Shown: positions 25,922-34,649, numbered from the stretch's first letter. The stretch is 64,000 nucleotides of DNA from JACCXM01 sp046328335 (GCA_046328335.1 JAXLWU010000003.1:205500-269499); one strand, 5' to 3'. The notes: generated by a model not told the origin, from the sequence alone. Program-made: numbers and translations.

Positions 25922-26743
25922 CTACGAGCAACCGTCCGCTCGCCAGGCAGCGAGCGCCTCGCTGACGACTTCGAGGCGGTGAACAGGCATCTCGACCTGA
26001 GGCCAAATCCGGCTCACCGCCTCCGGCGTCGCCGATGCGGGATCGAACGTTGCCAGCAGTTTCCGGCTCAGCGGCGCGGCCACCAGGCCGGTACGCGGGT
26101 GAATCGAGTAGGGGACGCGAAAATTCGCGTTCTCCTTGAGAATGTATTCGTCGAAAAGAATCGCGCCGGCATTCTCGCGATCCGCGTTGGCGGTCGTGAT
26201 GAGTGGCTTACCTTCACCCACCGCGGCGCGGAGCGGCGCTGCCCGCGGATCGGCGGCAAGCCGGCGCTCGACCTCGCAGGCGACCGCGCGCACGACGGCT
26301 CGCTCCATTTCCCAGAGCTCGGCGTCGGGAAGATCGCCCAGATCGGGAACATCCCACATGAGATGGTAACCGTCTGAACCCGAGAACTTGATCAGTGCGG
26401 AAAGGTGCTGCGCGGCCAGCACATCCGCGGCATGTTCGGCCGCGATCCGCGCCATTTCGGTGGGACGATCGCGGGAATCGATATCGATCACGAACCAGGC
26501 GCCGCGGTCTTCGGAGCGAACGTGGGCGTGGATCGCGACCGCGTGTTTGCGTGCCCACTCGAGGAGATCGTCGCGGTTCCTGATCCGAATCCACGTATCC
26601 TCACCCGGTTCGCCCGTGTGGCGGCGGTAGACGAGTTTGTCCGAACCAGGAAAGCGCTGCTCGACGGCGATCTGGCGTCCGAGGAGGAAGGGCAGGATTC
26701 GCTCCGCGACGGCGTCGTAGTAATCGAGGTACTTACCTGGCAC
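25922..26743 (-). CDS. Archaeo-eukaryotic primase fold protein (LigD polymerase domain-like)
   Basis: 273 aa from GTG 26743, overlapping the cytidine deaminase stop by 11 bp. It has the AEP/PrimPol signature: metal-binding WFVIDIDS (Asp87, Asp89), KFSGSDGYHLMWDVP with the nucleotide-binding His127, and a third acidic region FDEYILKENANFRVPYSIHPRTG, whose RxPYSIHxxTG string is typical of small primase-type enzymes. There is no ligase or nuclease domain, and no ku gene nearby, so a stand-alone primase-polymerase is likely rather than full bacterial NHEJ. Family firm; exact role inferred. Confidence 0.8.
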   Translation of the reverse strand: MPGKYLDYYDAVAERILPFLLGRQIAVEQRFPGSDKLVYRRHTGEPGEDTWIRIRNRDDLLEWARKHAVAIHAHVRSEDRGAWFVIDIDSRDRPTEMARIAAEHAADVLAAQHLSALIKFSGSDGYHLMWDVPDLGDLPDAELWEMERAVVRAVACEVERRLAADPRAAPLRAAVGEGKPLITTANADRENAGAILFDEYILKENANFRVPYSIHPRTGLVAAPLSRKLLATFDPASATPEAVSRIWPQVEMPVHRLEVVSEALAAWRADGCS

Positions 26744-27260
26744 TGTTGCTGCCGTTCGTCGCCGTTCTTGTCTCTGCCTGCTTGCTCTCGTCGAGCGTGC
26801 GGGGCCCGAACGCGCGTGGCAAGAGATCGCCCAGTGTGACGACTTCACCGTCCTGGCGGTCATCGAGGATGACATCCATATCGCCCGATTTCGGACGGAA
26901 CTCGCTCAGGACCTGCCGGCACGCGCCGCAGGGCGATGTCAGCGCAAGTTTCGGCGCTGAAACGGCGACGGCGACGATGGTTCGTTGCCCCGCCGACGCG
27001 GCGGCGAAAACCGCGCTGCGTTCACCGCAGACGGTGAGACCATAACTGGCGTTCTCGATATTGGCCCCGGAGTAGATCGATCCGTCATCGGTCAGCACCG
27101 CGGCGCCGACCGGGAACTCGGAGTAGGGAACGTACGCGTTCCTGGCCGCCAGTCTCGCGCGTTCGAGAAGGGTTCGCTGCCGGCTTGCATCGAGGGTGGT
27201 CAGGTCGGGTCTCCTTCCTTGGCGATCTACTGCCCCGGACGGACTGAGGCTAGTTGACAC
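26733..27260 (-). CDS. cdd: Cytidine deaminase
   Basis: 175 aa. Zinc site: TVCGERSAV (Cys78 ligand, Glu80 proton shuttle) and PCGACRQ (Cys111, Cys114), with GANIENASYG for substrate binding. It deaminates (deoxy)cytidine to (deoxy)uridine for pyrimidine salvage. The first ~28 residues and the last ~25 exceed the usual ~130-aa tetrameric enzyme. GTG 27260 lies 4 bp after the thioesterase stop (TGA-GCGC-GTG). A good AAGGAG occurs inside the ORF upstream of a CTG codon near residue 20, so the real start may be later. Confidence 0.9.
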   Translation of the reverse strand: MSTSLSPSGAVDRQGRRPDLTTLDASRQRTLLERARLAARNAYVPYSEFPVGAAVLTDDGSIYSGANIENASYGLTVCGERSAVFAAASAGQRTIVAVAVSAPKLALTSPCGACRQVLSEFRPKSGDMDVILDDRQDGEVVTLGDLLPRAFGPRTLDESKQAETRTATNGSNSAR

Positions 27261-27264
27261 GCGC

Positions 27265-27795
27265 TCAGTTTACGTCGGTTGGTGTACCCAAATCGCCCGT
27301 TTGTGAAGACTGGGTCAAGTATCGGGCACGCCAGGCGGTCTCCGTCTCTGCCGCGACCCGCACGAACGTGGCGGTCGCCGAGGCGACCACGGAGTTGTCA
27401 GCCAGCAAGAGCAATTCCGCCGCGGTCTTGACGAGCCTGCGGCGTGTGTCCGTTACCTGTGCTTCGACCCGGGTTTCCGCGCCAACGCGGAGGGGTTGCC
27501 GAAAGCGGATCTGGATTTCGCCGGTCACCGTCCAGAGACCGGCGGCGGCGGTCGCCCACGCCATCGCTTCATCGAGCACGGTCGAAATGATGCCGCCGTG
27601 CACGATGCCATCGAATCCCTGATGCACGATCTCGGGCGTGAATTGGGCTACGACGCCGGCCGTAGTCCGGGTGAAGTGCAGATGGAGCCCGATCGGATTG
27701 GCGTCACCGCAGCCGAAACAGCCGTGGTCAGAGCGTACGACCGTGAGAGGATCGAGGACTTCGGTGCGGTCCTGGCCTTCGTCGCGTTTCATCAC
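27265..27795 (-). CDS. PaaI-type hotdog thioesterase
   Basis: 176 aa from GTG 27795 (ATG 27792 is the alternative). The CFGCGDANPIGLHLHF start is typical of a PaaI/YiiD-like thioesterase subgroup, and HQGFDGIVHGGIISTVLDEAMAWA has the catalytic hotdog helix with HGG and Asp/Glu. It would hydrolyse acyl-CoA esters. First gene of a minus-strand unit with cdd and the primase-like gene; the three functions show no obvious pathway link. Confidence 0.85.
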   Translation of the reverse strand: MMKRDEGQDRTEVLDPLTVVRSDHGCFGCGDANPIGLHLHFTRTTAGVVAQFTPEIVHQGFDGIVHGGIISTVLDEAMAWATAAAGLWTVTGEIQIRFRQPLRVGAETRVEAQVTDTRRRLVKTAAELLLLADNSVVASATATFVRVAAETETAWRARYLTQSSQTGDLGTPTDVN

Positions 27796-27892
27796 CGGAA
27801 CGTACCATGCGCGTCAAGGTCGATGTTGCCGGGACACTGGCATTTCTCTAAACTTGACAAAGAACTCAAGAATAGTCATCGGGGAGCCAGCA

Positions 27893-29071
27893 ATGCCCAA
27901 TTACCAGGATCTACTGCAGCAGACGCGAGCCCGTATTCGCGAGGCCGATGCGCGGGAATCCGCCCGCCTGCGCGAGCAGGGGGCGACCCTGATCGATGTG
28001 CGCGAGCAGGACGAAGTCGACCAGGGGATTGTGCCGGGAGCGATCCACATCCCACGCGGTTACCTGGAAATGCGCATCGAGGAAGCGGTCCGGGATCGGG
28101 ATACGCCGATCATCGTGTATTGTGCAGGAGGGGTGCGCTCGGCGTTTGCCGCGGACGCCCTGCATCACCTCGGCTATTGCAATGTGGTCTCGATGGCTGG
28201 TGGTTTCTCGGGTTGGAAGGCGGCCGGACTGCCATGGCGCGTGCCGAAGACCCTCACCGCCGAACAGCGGCGGCGATACAGCCGACATCTCCTCATACCC
28301 GAGGTCGGTGAGGAAGGACAACGCAAACTTCTCGACGCCAAGGTGCTGCTGGTTGGTGCGGGTGGACTTGGCTCGCCCGCCGCGCTCTATCTCGCTGCCG
28401 CGGGGGTAGGAACGCTGGGCCTCGTCGACGCCGACATCGTCGACGATTCGAACCTGCAGCGGCAGGTCATCCACTCGACCGAGCGCCTCGGGATGCCGAA
28501 GGTCGAATCGGCGCGGGAGGCCATTCTGGCGCTCAACCCCGATGTGCATGTCATCGCCCACGAGACCAGGCTCTACAAGGAAAACGTGCTCGACATCTTT
28601 GCCGATTACGACATCATCCTCGATGGTACCGACAATTTCGCGACCCGTTACCTGATCAACGATGCCTGCGTGCTGCTCAACAAGCCGAACGCGCACGGCA
28701 GCATCTTTCGTTTCGAGGGGCAGGCGACGACGTTTGTTCCCTACGTAGGGCCGTGTTACCGCTGCCTCTTTCCGACGCCGCCGCCGCCGGAACTTGCGCC
28801 GAGTTGTGCCGAGGCGGGAGTGCTCGGGCTGCTGCCCGGAACGATCGGGATCATCCAGGCGACGGAAGTGGCGAAACTGATCCTTGGCATAGGTGAGCCG
28901 CTGATCGGCCGCTTGCTGACGTACGACGCGCTGGAAATGGAGTTCCGGGAACTGCGCCTGAGCCGTGACCCGCAGTGTCCAATGTGCGGACCGGGGGCGC
29001 CAACGACACTCGATGATATCGACTACACCGATGTGGGATGCCTCATCCCGGCTCTTGCCGGAGCGCACTGA
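27893..29071 (+). CDS. moeB: Rhodanese-MoeB fusion, molybdopterin-synthase/ThiS adenylyltransferase type
   Basis: 392 aa from ATG 27893 with GGGGAG 6 nt upstream. An N-terminal rhodanese domain (about 20-115) has the catalytic Cys77 in VYCAGGVRS. An E1-like domain follows: GAGGLGSPAAL (155-165), DADIVDDSNLQRQ, GTDNFATRYLIND, and zinc-binding CYRC and CPMC pairs. It adenylates the C-terminal Gly-Gly of a ubiquitin-like sulfur carrier (MoaD or ThiS), and the rhodanese part can supply sulfur. Most bacterial fusions have rhodanese at the C-terminus; here it is N-terminal. No moaD, thiS or cysO gene lies next to it. Confidence 0.88.
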   Translation: MPNYQDLLQQTRARIREADARESARLREQGATLIDVREQDEVDQGIVPGAIHIPRGYLEMRIEEAVRDRDTPIIVYCAGGVRSAFAADALHHLGYCNVVSMAGGFSGWKAAGLPWRVPKTLTAEQRRRYSRHLLIPEVGEEGQRKLLDAKVLLVGAGGLGSPAALYLAAAGVGTLGLVDADIVDDSNLQRQVIHSTERLGMPKVESAREAILALNPDVHVIAHETRLYKENVLDIFADYDIILDGTDNFATRYLINDACVLLNKPNAHGSIFRFEGQATTFVPYVGPCYRCLFPTPPPPELAPSCAEAGVLGLLPGTIGIIQATEVAKLILGIGEPLIGRLLTYDALEMEFRELRLSRDPQCPMCGPGAPTTLDDIDYTDVGCLIPALAGAH

Positions 29072-29482
29072 CCGGCGAACCTGTCGTTCACACAACTCAC
29101 TGACTTCTGAACTTCATGCAGGGCAAGGCGTGGCCGGTTCGTCGCGCCTGACCTCACTCCAGACCGACTCCCATCGCAATGAGATAGGGGAGGCTTTGCG
29201 GTTTCGCCGCGCTGGCCCTCACCCCAACCCCGACACCCTCCCAAGCCTCCCTCCACGGGAGGGAGGAGTCCCCCGTCGAGCCGGGAGAGGGGCCTTGTAC
29301 GCCGGTTACTGGGCTCACTGCGAACGCACTGATCCGGATTCGGTATCAAAGTACCGATTTCGCCACGGGACCGGGTGACACCCAACAGGGAGTACTGGCG
29401 GACAACGATGCGACGCAAACGGGGAGACGGAGCCGTCGCAGACATGCTCCGTTGCCGTCCTCGAGTCGTCTCAATTCACTAG
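29072..29482. other. Gene-free spacer with a low-complexity intergenic repeat
   Basis: About 410 bp between moeB and the insertion sequence without a supported gene. At 29217-29295 it holds a C-rich then G-rich block starting CCTCACCCCAACCCC, with a perfect 9-bp hairpin (29246-29254 CCTCCCTCC, loop ACG, 29258-29266). This composition resembles the CCTCACCCCC...CTCTCCC repeats common between genes in many Chloroflexota. Nothing else is recognised. Confidence 0.5.
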
Positions 29483-30789
29483 CCCGGATTATTCATGGCG
29501 GCGATGATAGGCGGTCGAGGTCCCAGAGCGGTTGCCCGGGATGACTGGCGCGAGGCGCAGGGACGTGATCGCGCCACTGGTAGACGCGCCCGCCGATCTT
29601 GAGCAGGCGCAGCCGCAGGGTGTCCAGTTGCAGGCGCGGGACGTGCTGGTCGCTCAGCCAGCGGCGCACGGTATCGAGCAGCCAGTACGCGGCCGCGTGC
29701 AGCAACAAGCGGAATTGGTTGGCCCAGAAACGGTGCAACTCGCGATCGGCGAAGAGGCCACTTTCAGACTTGATGGCGTTCTCGCCATCGCCGCGCTCGA
29801 CGTACCAATCGTAGAGCGCCTCGGGCGGATCATCCCGCGTGGTGACCACGAAGCGGTGCGGTCCTTGGGCAGCGCCTCGATCACCCGCCGGGGATGGTCC
29901 TGCTCGGCCTGATAGGTCACCTCGCCAAGGAGGCGGACTTTTCCGCGCTGGCCCTGCCGCGCTGCGCTCGGCGGCGAGGGAGCGGCCAGCGTAGCGGGGA
30001 TTGGTGGTCAGGCCAATGGTGAGGCAATGCTCGCTCTCGCACCAGTCGTAGATCGCCGCACCGCCCCCGCGTCCATCCGGATTTCGACGTCCGGCCAGCG
30101 AGCGCGGATGGCGCGGACCACGCGCTTGAGCACGGCCTTGACCCCGGCGCTACCGTGGGTGTTGCCGGGCGCAAGACCGCGGTGATGGCTGCGTCTGCCA
30201 TCGAAGATCAGCAGCGGTGGAGCACGGCCGATAATAGCCGATAGGCGCTCTTCCTGTGGCCATGGGTCGGGTCGTCCGTGCCGTCGATGTCGAGGACGAT
30301 GGGTGGCGCCCGTCGCGTTCCGCTCCGCAGATACAGCGCGCCGATCGCCACGCCGAGCGGTAACACGCCCGCCGATCGACCGCGTTCTCCAACGGGAGAG
30401 GGCGACTCGCCAAGTCCCGTCCACTCGGGCAGGTGGCGAGACCAGCCAGCAGCGGATCAGGCGCAGCGTGTCGGCATCGTTCTGTCTCACCGCAGGCGAT
30501 CTGAAGACCCGCCGGACCAGGTTTCCAGGCTATGGCGCACTGGACGCGCTGCCAGTCGGGGATCACCGGCGGCGAAGCGGCGCACAGCCCGAGCGCCTGC
30601 TCGGCCTGTTCCAGCCACGGCAAGCCGCCATCACTGGTCAGCCGGCCCCCATCGAAGGGGCCTGCAGCGGCACGGGGCGGAGCCGGAAAGCGATAGACGG
30701 GTGTGGCAGACCGGATGCGGGCACCTCCGCGTGGCTGGTTTCGTCACCACCCCACAGAGAGGTGCCCGCTGTCACTCATGAATAATCCG
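29483..30789 (-). mobile_element. Degenerate IS1380-family insertion sequence
   Basis: About 1.3 kb bounded by imperfect terminal inverted repeats: left CCCGGATTATTCATG (29483-29497), right (reverse complement) CGGATTATTCATGAG ending at 30789. A direct CTAG flanks both ends (29479-29482 and 30790-30793), fitting a 4-bp target duplication. The inside holds a minus-strand transposase broken into several frames. Intact IS1380 elements are usually about 1.6-1.7 kb, so some sequence seems lost. The right end lies in the 3' end of the GH4 gene. Confidence 0.75.
29493..30750 (-). pseudogene. Frameshifted IS1380-type transposase
   Basis: Fragments in different minus-strand frames line up in the right order: near 30620, DGGLPWLEQAEQALGLC; near 30300, IVLDIDGTDDPTHG (first DDE Asp); near 30110, VVRAIRARWPDVEIRMDAG (second Asp); and an intact C-terminal piece at 29493-29849 with YDWYVERGDGENAIK (Glu region) and FWANQFRLLLHAAAYWLL. 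The last is a hallmark of IS1380 transposases. At least three frame changes make an active product impossible. Confidence 0.75.
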
Positions 30790-32224
30790 CTAGGGCAGGC
30801 ACCAGGGGGCCGTGAGCGGCGAGGAGATCGTCGACGAGCGACTCGATCGCGGCGGGATCGAGTTCCGTCGCGGTGCGAGGATCGAGCATCGCTGCCTGGT
30901 AGACGTAATCCCGATTGCCGGTCAGCGCTGCCTGTACGGTGAGTTCCTGGACGCCGACATTGGTGCGCATCAGGGCGGCAAGTTGCGGCGGCAACGCTCC
31001 GATCACCGTCGGTTGCACGCCGTTGCCGTCAACCAGACAAGGCACTTCAACACAGCAGCCGTCCGGGAGGTTGGCAATCAGTCCGGCGTTCCGGACGTTG
31101 CCATTGATGGTCGCCGGGCGACCCGTCTCCATGGCGTTGATGATTTCGATTCCATATTCGCCGGATGGACCAAGGGTGTGTTCGGCGCGTTCCGCGAGCC
31201 AGCGTTCGCGCAGGCGGTCCGCCAGACCCGGTTGCTCTTGCCCGACCAGCGCCAGTCGGCGTTCCGCGCTGCCTGACAACGTGACCTTTTCGCTACCCAC
31301 GATGCGGTCCGTCACTGCTGAATCGCGCGAAAGAAGTGCGGATTCCAGCTCCTGCCAACCGGCAATCTGTTCTTCACAACGGCGCGGATATTCATCGAGC
31401 GGTACGTTGTACACATCGATCAGGTCGGGATTCACGCGCTTGATGTACCAGGGAACATATTCCGAGAAGTGTTCGCTCGATTCCGTGACCAGGTACCCCC
31501 AGCGTTTGAGGACATCGAAACGGACACGCTCGTGTGCCGGGGCGTTCCCGGTTGCCGCAAGCGCGCGCAGGGCTGGGTAGAGGTCCGTGCCATCCCGTTC
31601 GAGTGTGAGATAGAACGCCATATGATTGATGCCGGCGCAGCGGTAGCGGAGACCCTGGGAAGGAACGTCCAGCCAACTCGCGGCCTCGGCTGCGGTGCCC
31701 TGGACACTGTGGCATAACCCGACAACTGACACCGTCGATGCGGCATAGACCGACCAGACGAGCATGGCCATCGGGTTCGAGTAATTCAGCAGGAGCGCGT
31801 TGGGACAAAGCCGCTCCATATCGCGGGCGATTCCGAGAAGTACGGGAATCGATCGCAGACCGCGCATGATCCCGCCGATGCCCAAGGTGTCGCCGATGGT
31901 CTGCCTGATGCCATATCGCTTCGGTATCTCGAAATCAACGATCGTCGCTGGATCGTAGCCGCCCACCTGAAACATGGTGATCACGTAGTCGGCGCCATCG
32001 AGTGCTGTTTGGCGGTCGGTTGTCGCAACGATCTTGGCGCTCGAGTTCCGCCCAGTCACCATTGCCGCGGCAATCCGCTCCGTTGTCTGGAGGCGGCGGG
32101 GATCGATATCCATTAGCCGAATCTCGGCACCAGCGAGAGCCGGATACAACAGAATGTCCCTCAGTAGGGCCCTGGCGAAGACGGTGCTGCCTGCGCCGAT
32201 AAAGGTGATCTTCGGTGAAGTCAT
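30776..32224 (-). CDS. Glycoside hydrolase family 4 (alpha-galactosidase / alpha-glucosidase type)
   Basis: 482 aa from ATG 32224 (GAGG 6 nt upstream). GH4 enzymes use NAD+ and Mn2+ in an oxidation-elimination mechanism: N-terminal ITFIGAGSTVFARALLRDIL binds NAD, LLNYSNPMAMLVW and GLCHSVQG supply the metal-binding Cys/His, and GINHMAFYL the second His. MelA-type alpha-galactosidase is the best guess. The final residues ADYS and the TGA stop lie in or at the terminal repeat of the IS1380 element, so the native C-terminus was replaced, apparently only by a few residues. Confidence 0.85.
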   Translation of the reverse strand: MTSPKITFIGAGSTVFARALLRDILLYPALAGAEIRLMDIDPRRLQTTERIAAAMVTGRNSSAKIVATTDRQTALDGADYVITMFQVGGYDPATIVDFEIPKRYGIRQTIGDTLGIGGIMRGLRSIPVLLGIARDMERLCPNALLLNYSNPMAMLVWSVYAASTVSVVGLCHSVQGTAAEAASWLDVPSQGLRYRCAGINHMAFYLTLERDGTDLYPALRALAATGNAPAHERVRFDVLKRWGYLVTESSEHFSEYVPWYIKRVNPDLIDVYNVPLDEYPRRCEEQIAGWQELESALLSRDSAVTDRIVGSEKVTLSGSAERRLALVGQEQPGLADRLRERWLAERAEHTLGPSGEYGIEIINAMETGRPATINGNVRNAGLIANLPDGCCVEVPCLVDGNGVQPTVIGALPPQLAALMRTNVGVQELTVQAALTGNRDYVYQAAMLDPRTATELDPAAIESLVDDLLAAHGPLVPALADYS

Positions 32225-32403
32225 GAATCGCCTCGCTGGTCCGGGAACACGACAGCCGTCGGTCCGATCATTCCGACGCGATTCGACACCTGAACGAGCC
32301 AACTCACGCCAAAGCCGCACGTTGCGATGTCCGCATCCTTTCGAATTCCACGATAAAGAGAGTGGACTATTTCGGCAGGCGAGGAGAAAGGAGCACCCGT
32401 CAT
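32221..32403 (-). CDS. Possible small ORF (60 aa) overlapping the GH4 start
   Basis: ATG at 32403, stop TGA overlapping the GH4 ATG (ATGA), which is the arrangement of coupled genes in this genome. The product has a plausible soluble composition (ADIATCGFGVSWLVQV) but no recognised family and no clear Shine-Dalgarno site. It may be a leader ORF, a remnant of a larger gene, or chance. Confidence 0.25.
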   Translation of the reverse strand: MTGAPFSSPAEIVHSLYRGIRKDADIATCGFGVSWLVQVSNRVGMIGPTAVVFPDQRGDS

Positions 32404-32417
32404 TCTTGCCGAGATCG

Positions 32418-33470
32418 CTATGCGAGTCCGAGTCCCATGCGGTCCCGCACGAGACCCATCTTCATCGCGGCGCGGGCGCGGGCGCGGGCCGCCCCGTCGC
32501 CAAGCACGGCCTGAGCGATCGATGGATCGGCACTGAGTTCGGCGAGCCGTGTCTGGATCGGCGACAGCGCCGCGACGACGACTTCCCCGAGGTCCGATTT
32601 GAAAGCGCCGTACCCCTTGCCGGTGTACTCCTCCTCAATGGCTGGAATCGACTTGCCGCTGAGGAGGCTGTAGATCGTGAGCAAATTCGTCAGCGCCGGC
32701 TTGTCAGGCGCTGCCACCACATCGCTCCCGGAGTCGGTGACGGCCCGTTTGATCTTGCGGCGGATGGTATCCGCGTCATCGGTGAGGGCGATGGCCGCGT
32801 TGGGACTCGCATCGCTCTTGCTCATCTTCTTCGTGGGGTCCTCGAGCGACATGATGCGCGCGCCCGCCTCCTTGATATCCGATTTGGGAACGACGAACGT
32901 TTCGCCGTAGCGGGAGTTGAAGCGAATGGCGATGTCTCGCGTCAACTCGATGTGCTGCTTCTGGTCTTCCCCGACCGGAACCAGATCGGTGTCATAGAGC
33001 ACGATATCCGCGGCCTGAAGGACCGGATAAAAGAGAATCGCGGAATTGACCTGTTCATCCTTGCCTGCTGACTTGTCCTTGAACTGCGTCATGCGGCGCA
33101 ATTCGCCGTACTGAGTCACGGAACTGAGTAACCAGCAGAGTTCGGCATGCTCCCGCACGTCGGACTGGACGAAAATGATCGATGCCTCCGGATCGAGCCC
33201 GGAGGCGATCAGTACATTCGCCAATTCGATGATGTTCTGGCGCAGCGTATCACGGGAGGTAACCTGCGAAATCGCATGCAGATCGACGATGCAAAAGATG
33301 TTGTCGTAGAGCGCCTGTTGGTTCGCCCAATTCCGGATCGCGCCGAGGTAGTTGCCGAGGTGGAAGTTCCCGGTCGGCTGAATCCCCGAAAACACGCGCT
33401 GCCGTGTGGTCGGAGACGTTTCCCTGGTTGCTTCCAGAAGTGCAGTACCGTGAGCGGCGCCGTCGTTCAC
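32418..33470 (-). CDS. trpS: Tryptophan--tRNA ligase
   Basis: 350 aa from GTG 33470 with GGAGG 4 nt upstream; the longer frame to 33731 is antisense to spacer and HxlR sequence. Class Ic synthetase: FSGIQPTGNFHLGNYLGA holds the HIGH-type motif (35-40), CIVDLHAIS and AELCWLLSSVTQYGEL fit the tryptophan pocket, and KKMSKSD is the KMSKS loop (215-219). The length is near the family norm. No T-box-like leader is visible in the 80-bp upstream gap. Confidence 0.95.
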   Translation of the reverse strand: MNDGAAHGTALLEATRETSPTTRQRVFSGIQPTGNFHLGNYLGAIRNWANQQALYDNIFCIVDLHAISQVTSRDTLRQNIIELANVLIASGLDPEASIIFVQSDVREHAELCWLLSSVTQYGELRRMTQFKDKSAGKDEQVNSAILFYPVLQAADIVLYDTDLVPVGEDQKQHIELTRDIAIRFNSRYGETFVVPKSDIKEAGARIMSLEDPTKKMSKSDASPNAAIALTDDADTIRRKIKRAVTDSGSDVVAAPDKPALTNLLTIYSLLSGKSIPAIEEEYTGKGYGAFKSDLGEVVVAALSPIQTRLAELSADPSIAQAVLGDGAARARARAAMKMGLVRDRMGLGLA

Positions 33471-33552
33471 GCTTCCTCCAGAATCCGCAGTCGAACCGGG
33501 CCACGAGTATAACGCTGGCCCGCAGTACGGCAGTTGCAGTCTCGGGGTGGGA

Positions 33553-33912
33553 CTAGTTGGCGATGGCGAGCGAGATGATCTGGCCGCAATCGCAGGTCTC
33601 TTCAGTCCAGAGCACGCCGAACTCGCGCATGCTCTCGACGACCGCGAGCAGGGCATGGCCCTTCGGGGTGAGATCGTACTCGACGCGCGGCGGCATCTCA
33701 GCGTAGCAGGTGCGCCGCACCACTCCCGCATCCTCGAGCCGACGCAGGCGGTCCGAGAGCGTCTTTGGACTGATTCCCTCGAGTGACCGTTGCAGTTCGC
33801 TGAAGCGGCGGCACCCCGGAGCGAGATCCCGGACGATGAGCGGACTCCAGCGATCCCCGATCAGGGCGACCGTCCGCGCGATGGGGCAACAGACGCATAC
33901 GCTCGTTGACAT
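33553..33912 (-). CDS. HxlR family transcriptional regulator
   Basis: 119 aa from ATG 33912 (AAGGAA upstream). Winged helix of the HxlR/MarR-like type: CPIARTVALIGDRWSPLIVRDL, RFSELQRSLEGISPKTLSDRLRRLEDAGVVRR, then the wing (VEYDLTPKGHAL). It has a cysteine-rich N-terminus (Cys6, Cys8, Cys9) and a CDC motif near the C-terminus, which could make it redox-sensitive. It is divergent from a phosphoesterase gene, which is the nearest candidate target. Confidence 0.88.
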   Translation of the reverse strand: MSTSVCVCCPIARTVALIGDRWSPLIVRDLAPGCRRFSELQRSLEGISPKTLSDRLRRLEDAGVVRRTCYAEMPPRVEYDLTPKGHALLAVVESMREFGVLWTEETCDCGQIISLAIAN

Positions 33913-34049
33913 ATGTTTCCTTGCGGCCGGCAGGTGGACCGGCAGTTTGCGCCTGGGGCCACCGGCTCGATGCCCCAGACAATGGCTACGATAGCACGAG
34001 GTTCGGGCCCGTTTCCGGCCACTGATGCAGGACCTGCTACGGAGGATTT

Positions 34050-34643
34050 GTGCCAAGCCGCGGGGAGTGGACACGGCGTTTACCACTGGTTACGAACGAG
34101 ATCATTGTCGATCTACCGCTCACCCTGGGAGTCATCGCGGATACCCACGCGAGCCCGATGCGAGGCCAAGCGGCTCTGGCGGCGATCGAACATCTCTTTC
34201 AGCGGCTGAGCGTCGGCCTGATCGTGCATGCGGGCGATGTCGGGCACCAATCGGTGCTGGACGAACTGGTCTCAGTGGCTCCCGTGGTCGCGGTTCGCGG
34301 CAACGCCGATCCACCCGATCTGATCTCGTCTCTGCCGGATCACCTCGTGATCCAGGCGGGACCGATGACCATTCTCGTGCTCCATGGGCACCGCGGGAAG
34401 ACTGCGCGCCAGGCCGCGCGGGCCGTTGCCAGCCCGGACATCGATCTCATCATCTACGGTCATAGCCACCGGCCAATGATCGAGCGGGAAGGCGCAACCA
34501 TTCTGTTCAATCCGGGTTCACCGGTTGAGCGCCGCTGGAATCCGCATTTTGGCGTGGGTTTGGTCGAGTTGAGCGAGGACGGGATCAAGCCGGAACTGGT
34601 GCTTTTCACCGATCCGGCGCACCTGGCCAACATCGAGCGCTGA
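34050..34643 (+). CDS. Metallophosphoesterase, YfcE/MJ0936 type
   Basis: 197 aa from GTG 34050 with GGAGG 4 nt upstream. Calcineurin-like fold: GVIADTHAS (metal-binding Asp/His), IVHAGDVG, VRGNADPP, LHGHRG and IIYGHSHRP, the complete set of ligands for a two-metal phosphodiesterase. Small proteins of this group hydrolyse phosphodiesters such as bis-pNPP in vitro; native substrates are usually unknown. It is divergent from hxlR and convergent with the AI-2E-type gene. Confidence 0.88.
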   Translation: MPSRGEWTRRLPLVTNEIIVDLPLTLGVIADTHASPMRGQAALAAIEHLFQRLSVGLIVHAGDVGHQSVLDELVSVAPVVAVRGNADPPDLISSLPDHLVIQAGPMTILVLHGHRGKTARQAARAVASPDIDLIIYGHSHRPMIEREGATILFNPGSPVERRWNPHFGVGLVELSEDGIKPELVLFTDPAHLANIER

Positions 34644-34649
34644 GAGGCC

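Noticed and set aside
27854..27859. TTGACA upstream of moeB as a promoter
   Set aside because: No acceptable -10 at 16-18 nt (CATCGG at 17); kept out as unsupported.
27911..29095. 394-aa minus-strand frame opposite moeB
   Set aside because: Antisense shadow; moeB has complete rhodanese, nucleotide and zinc motifs.
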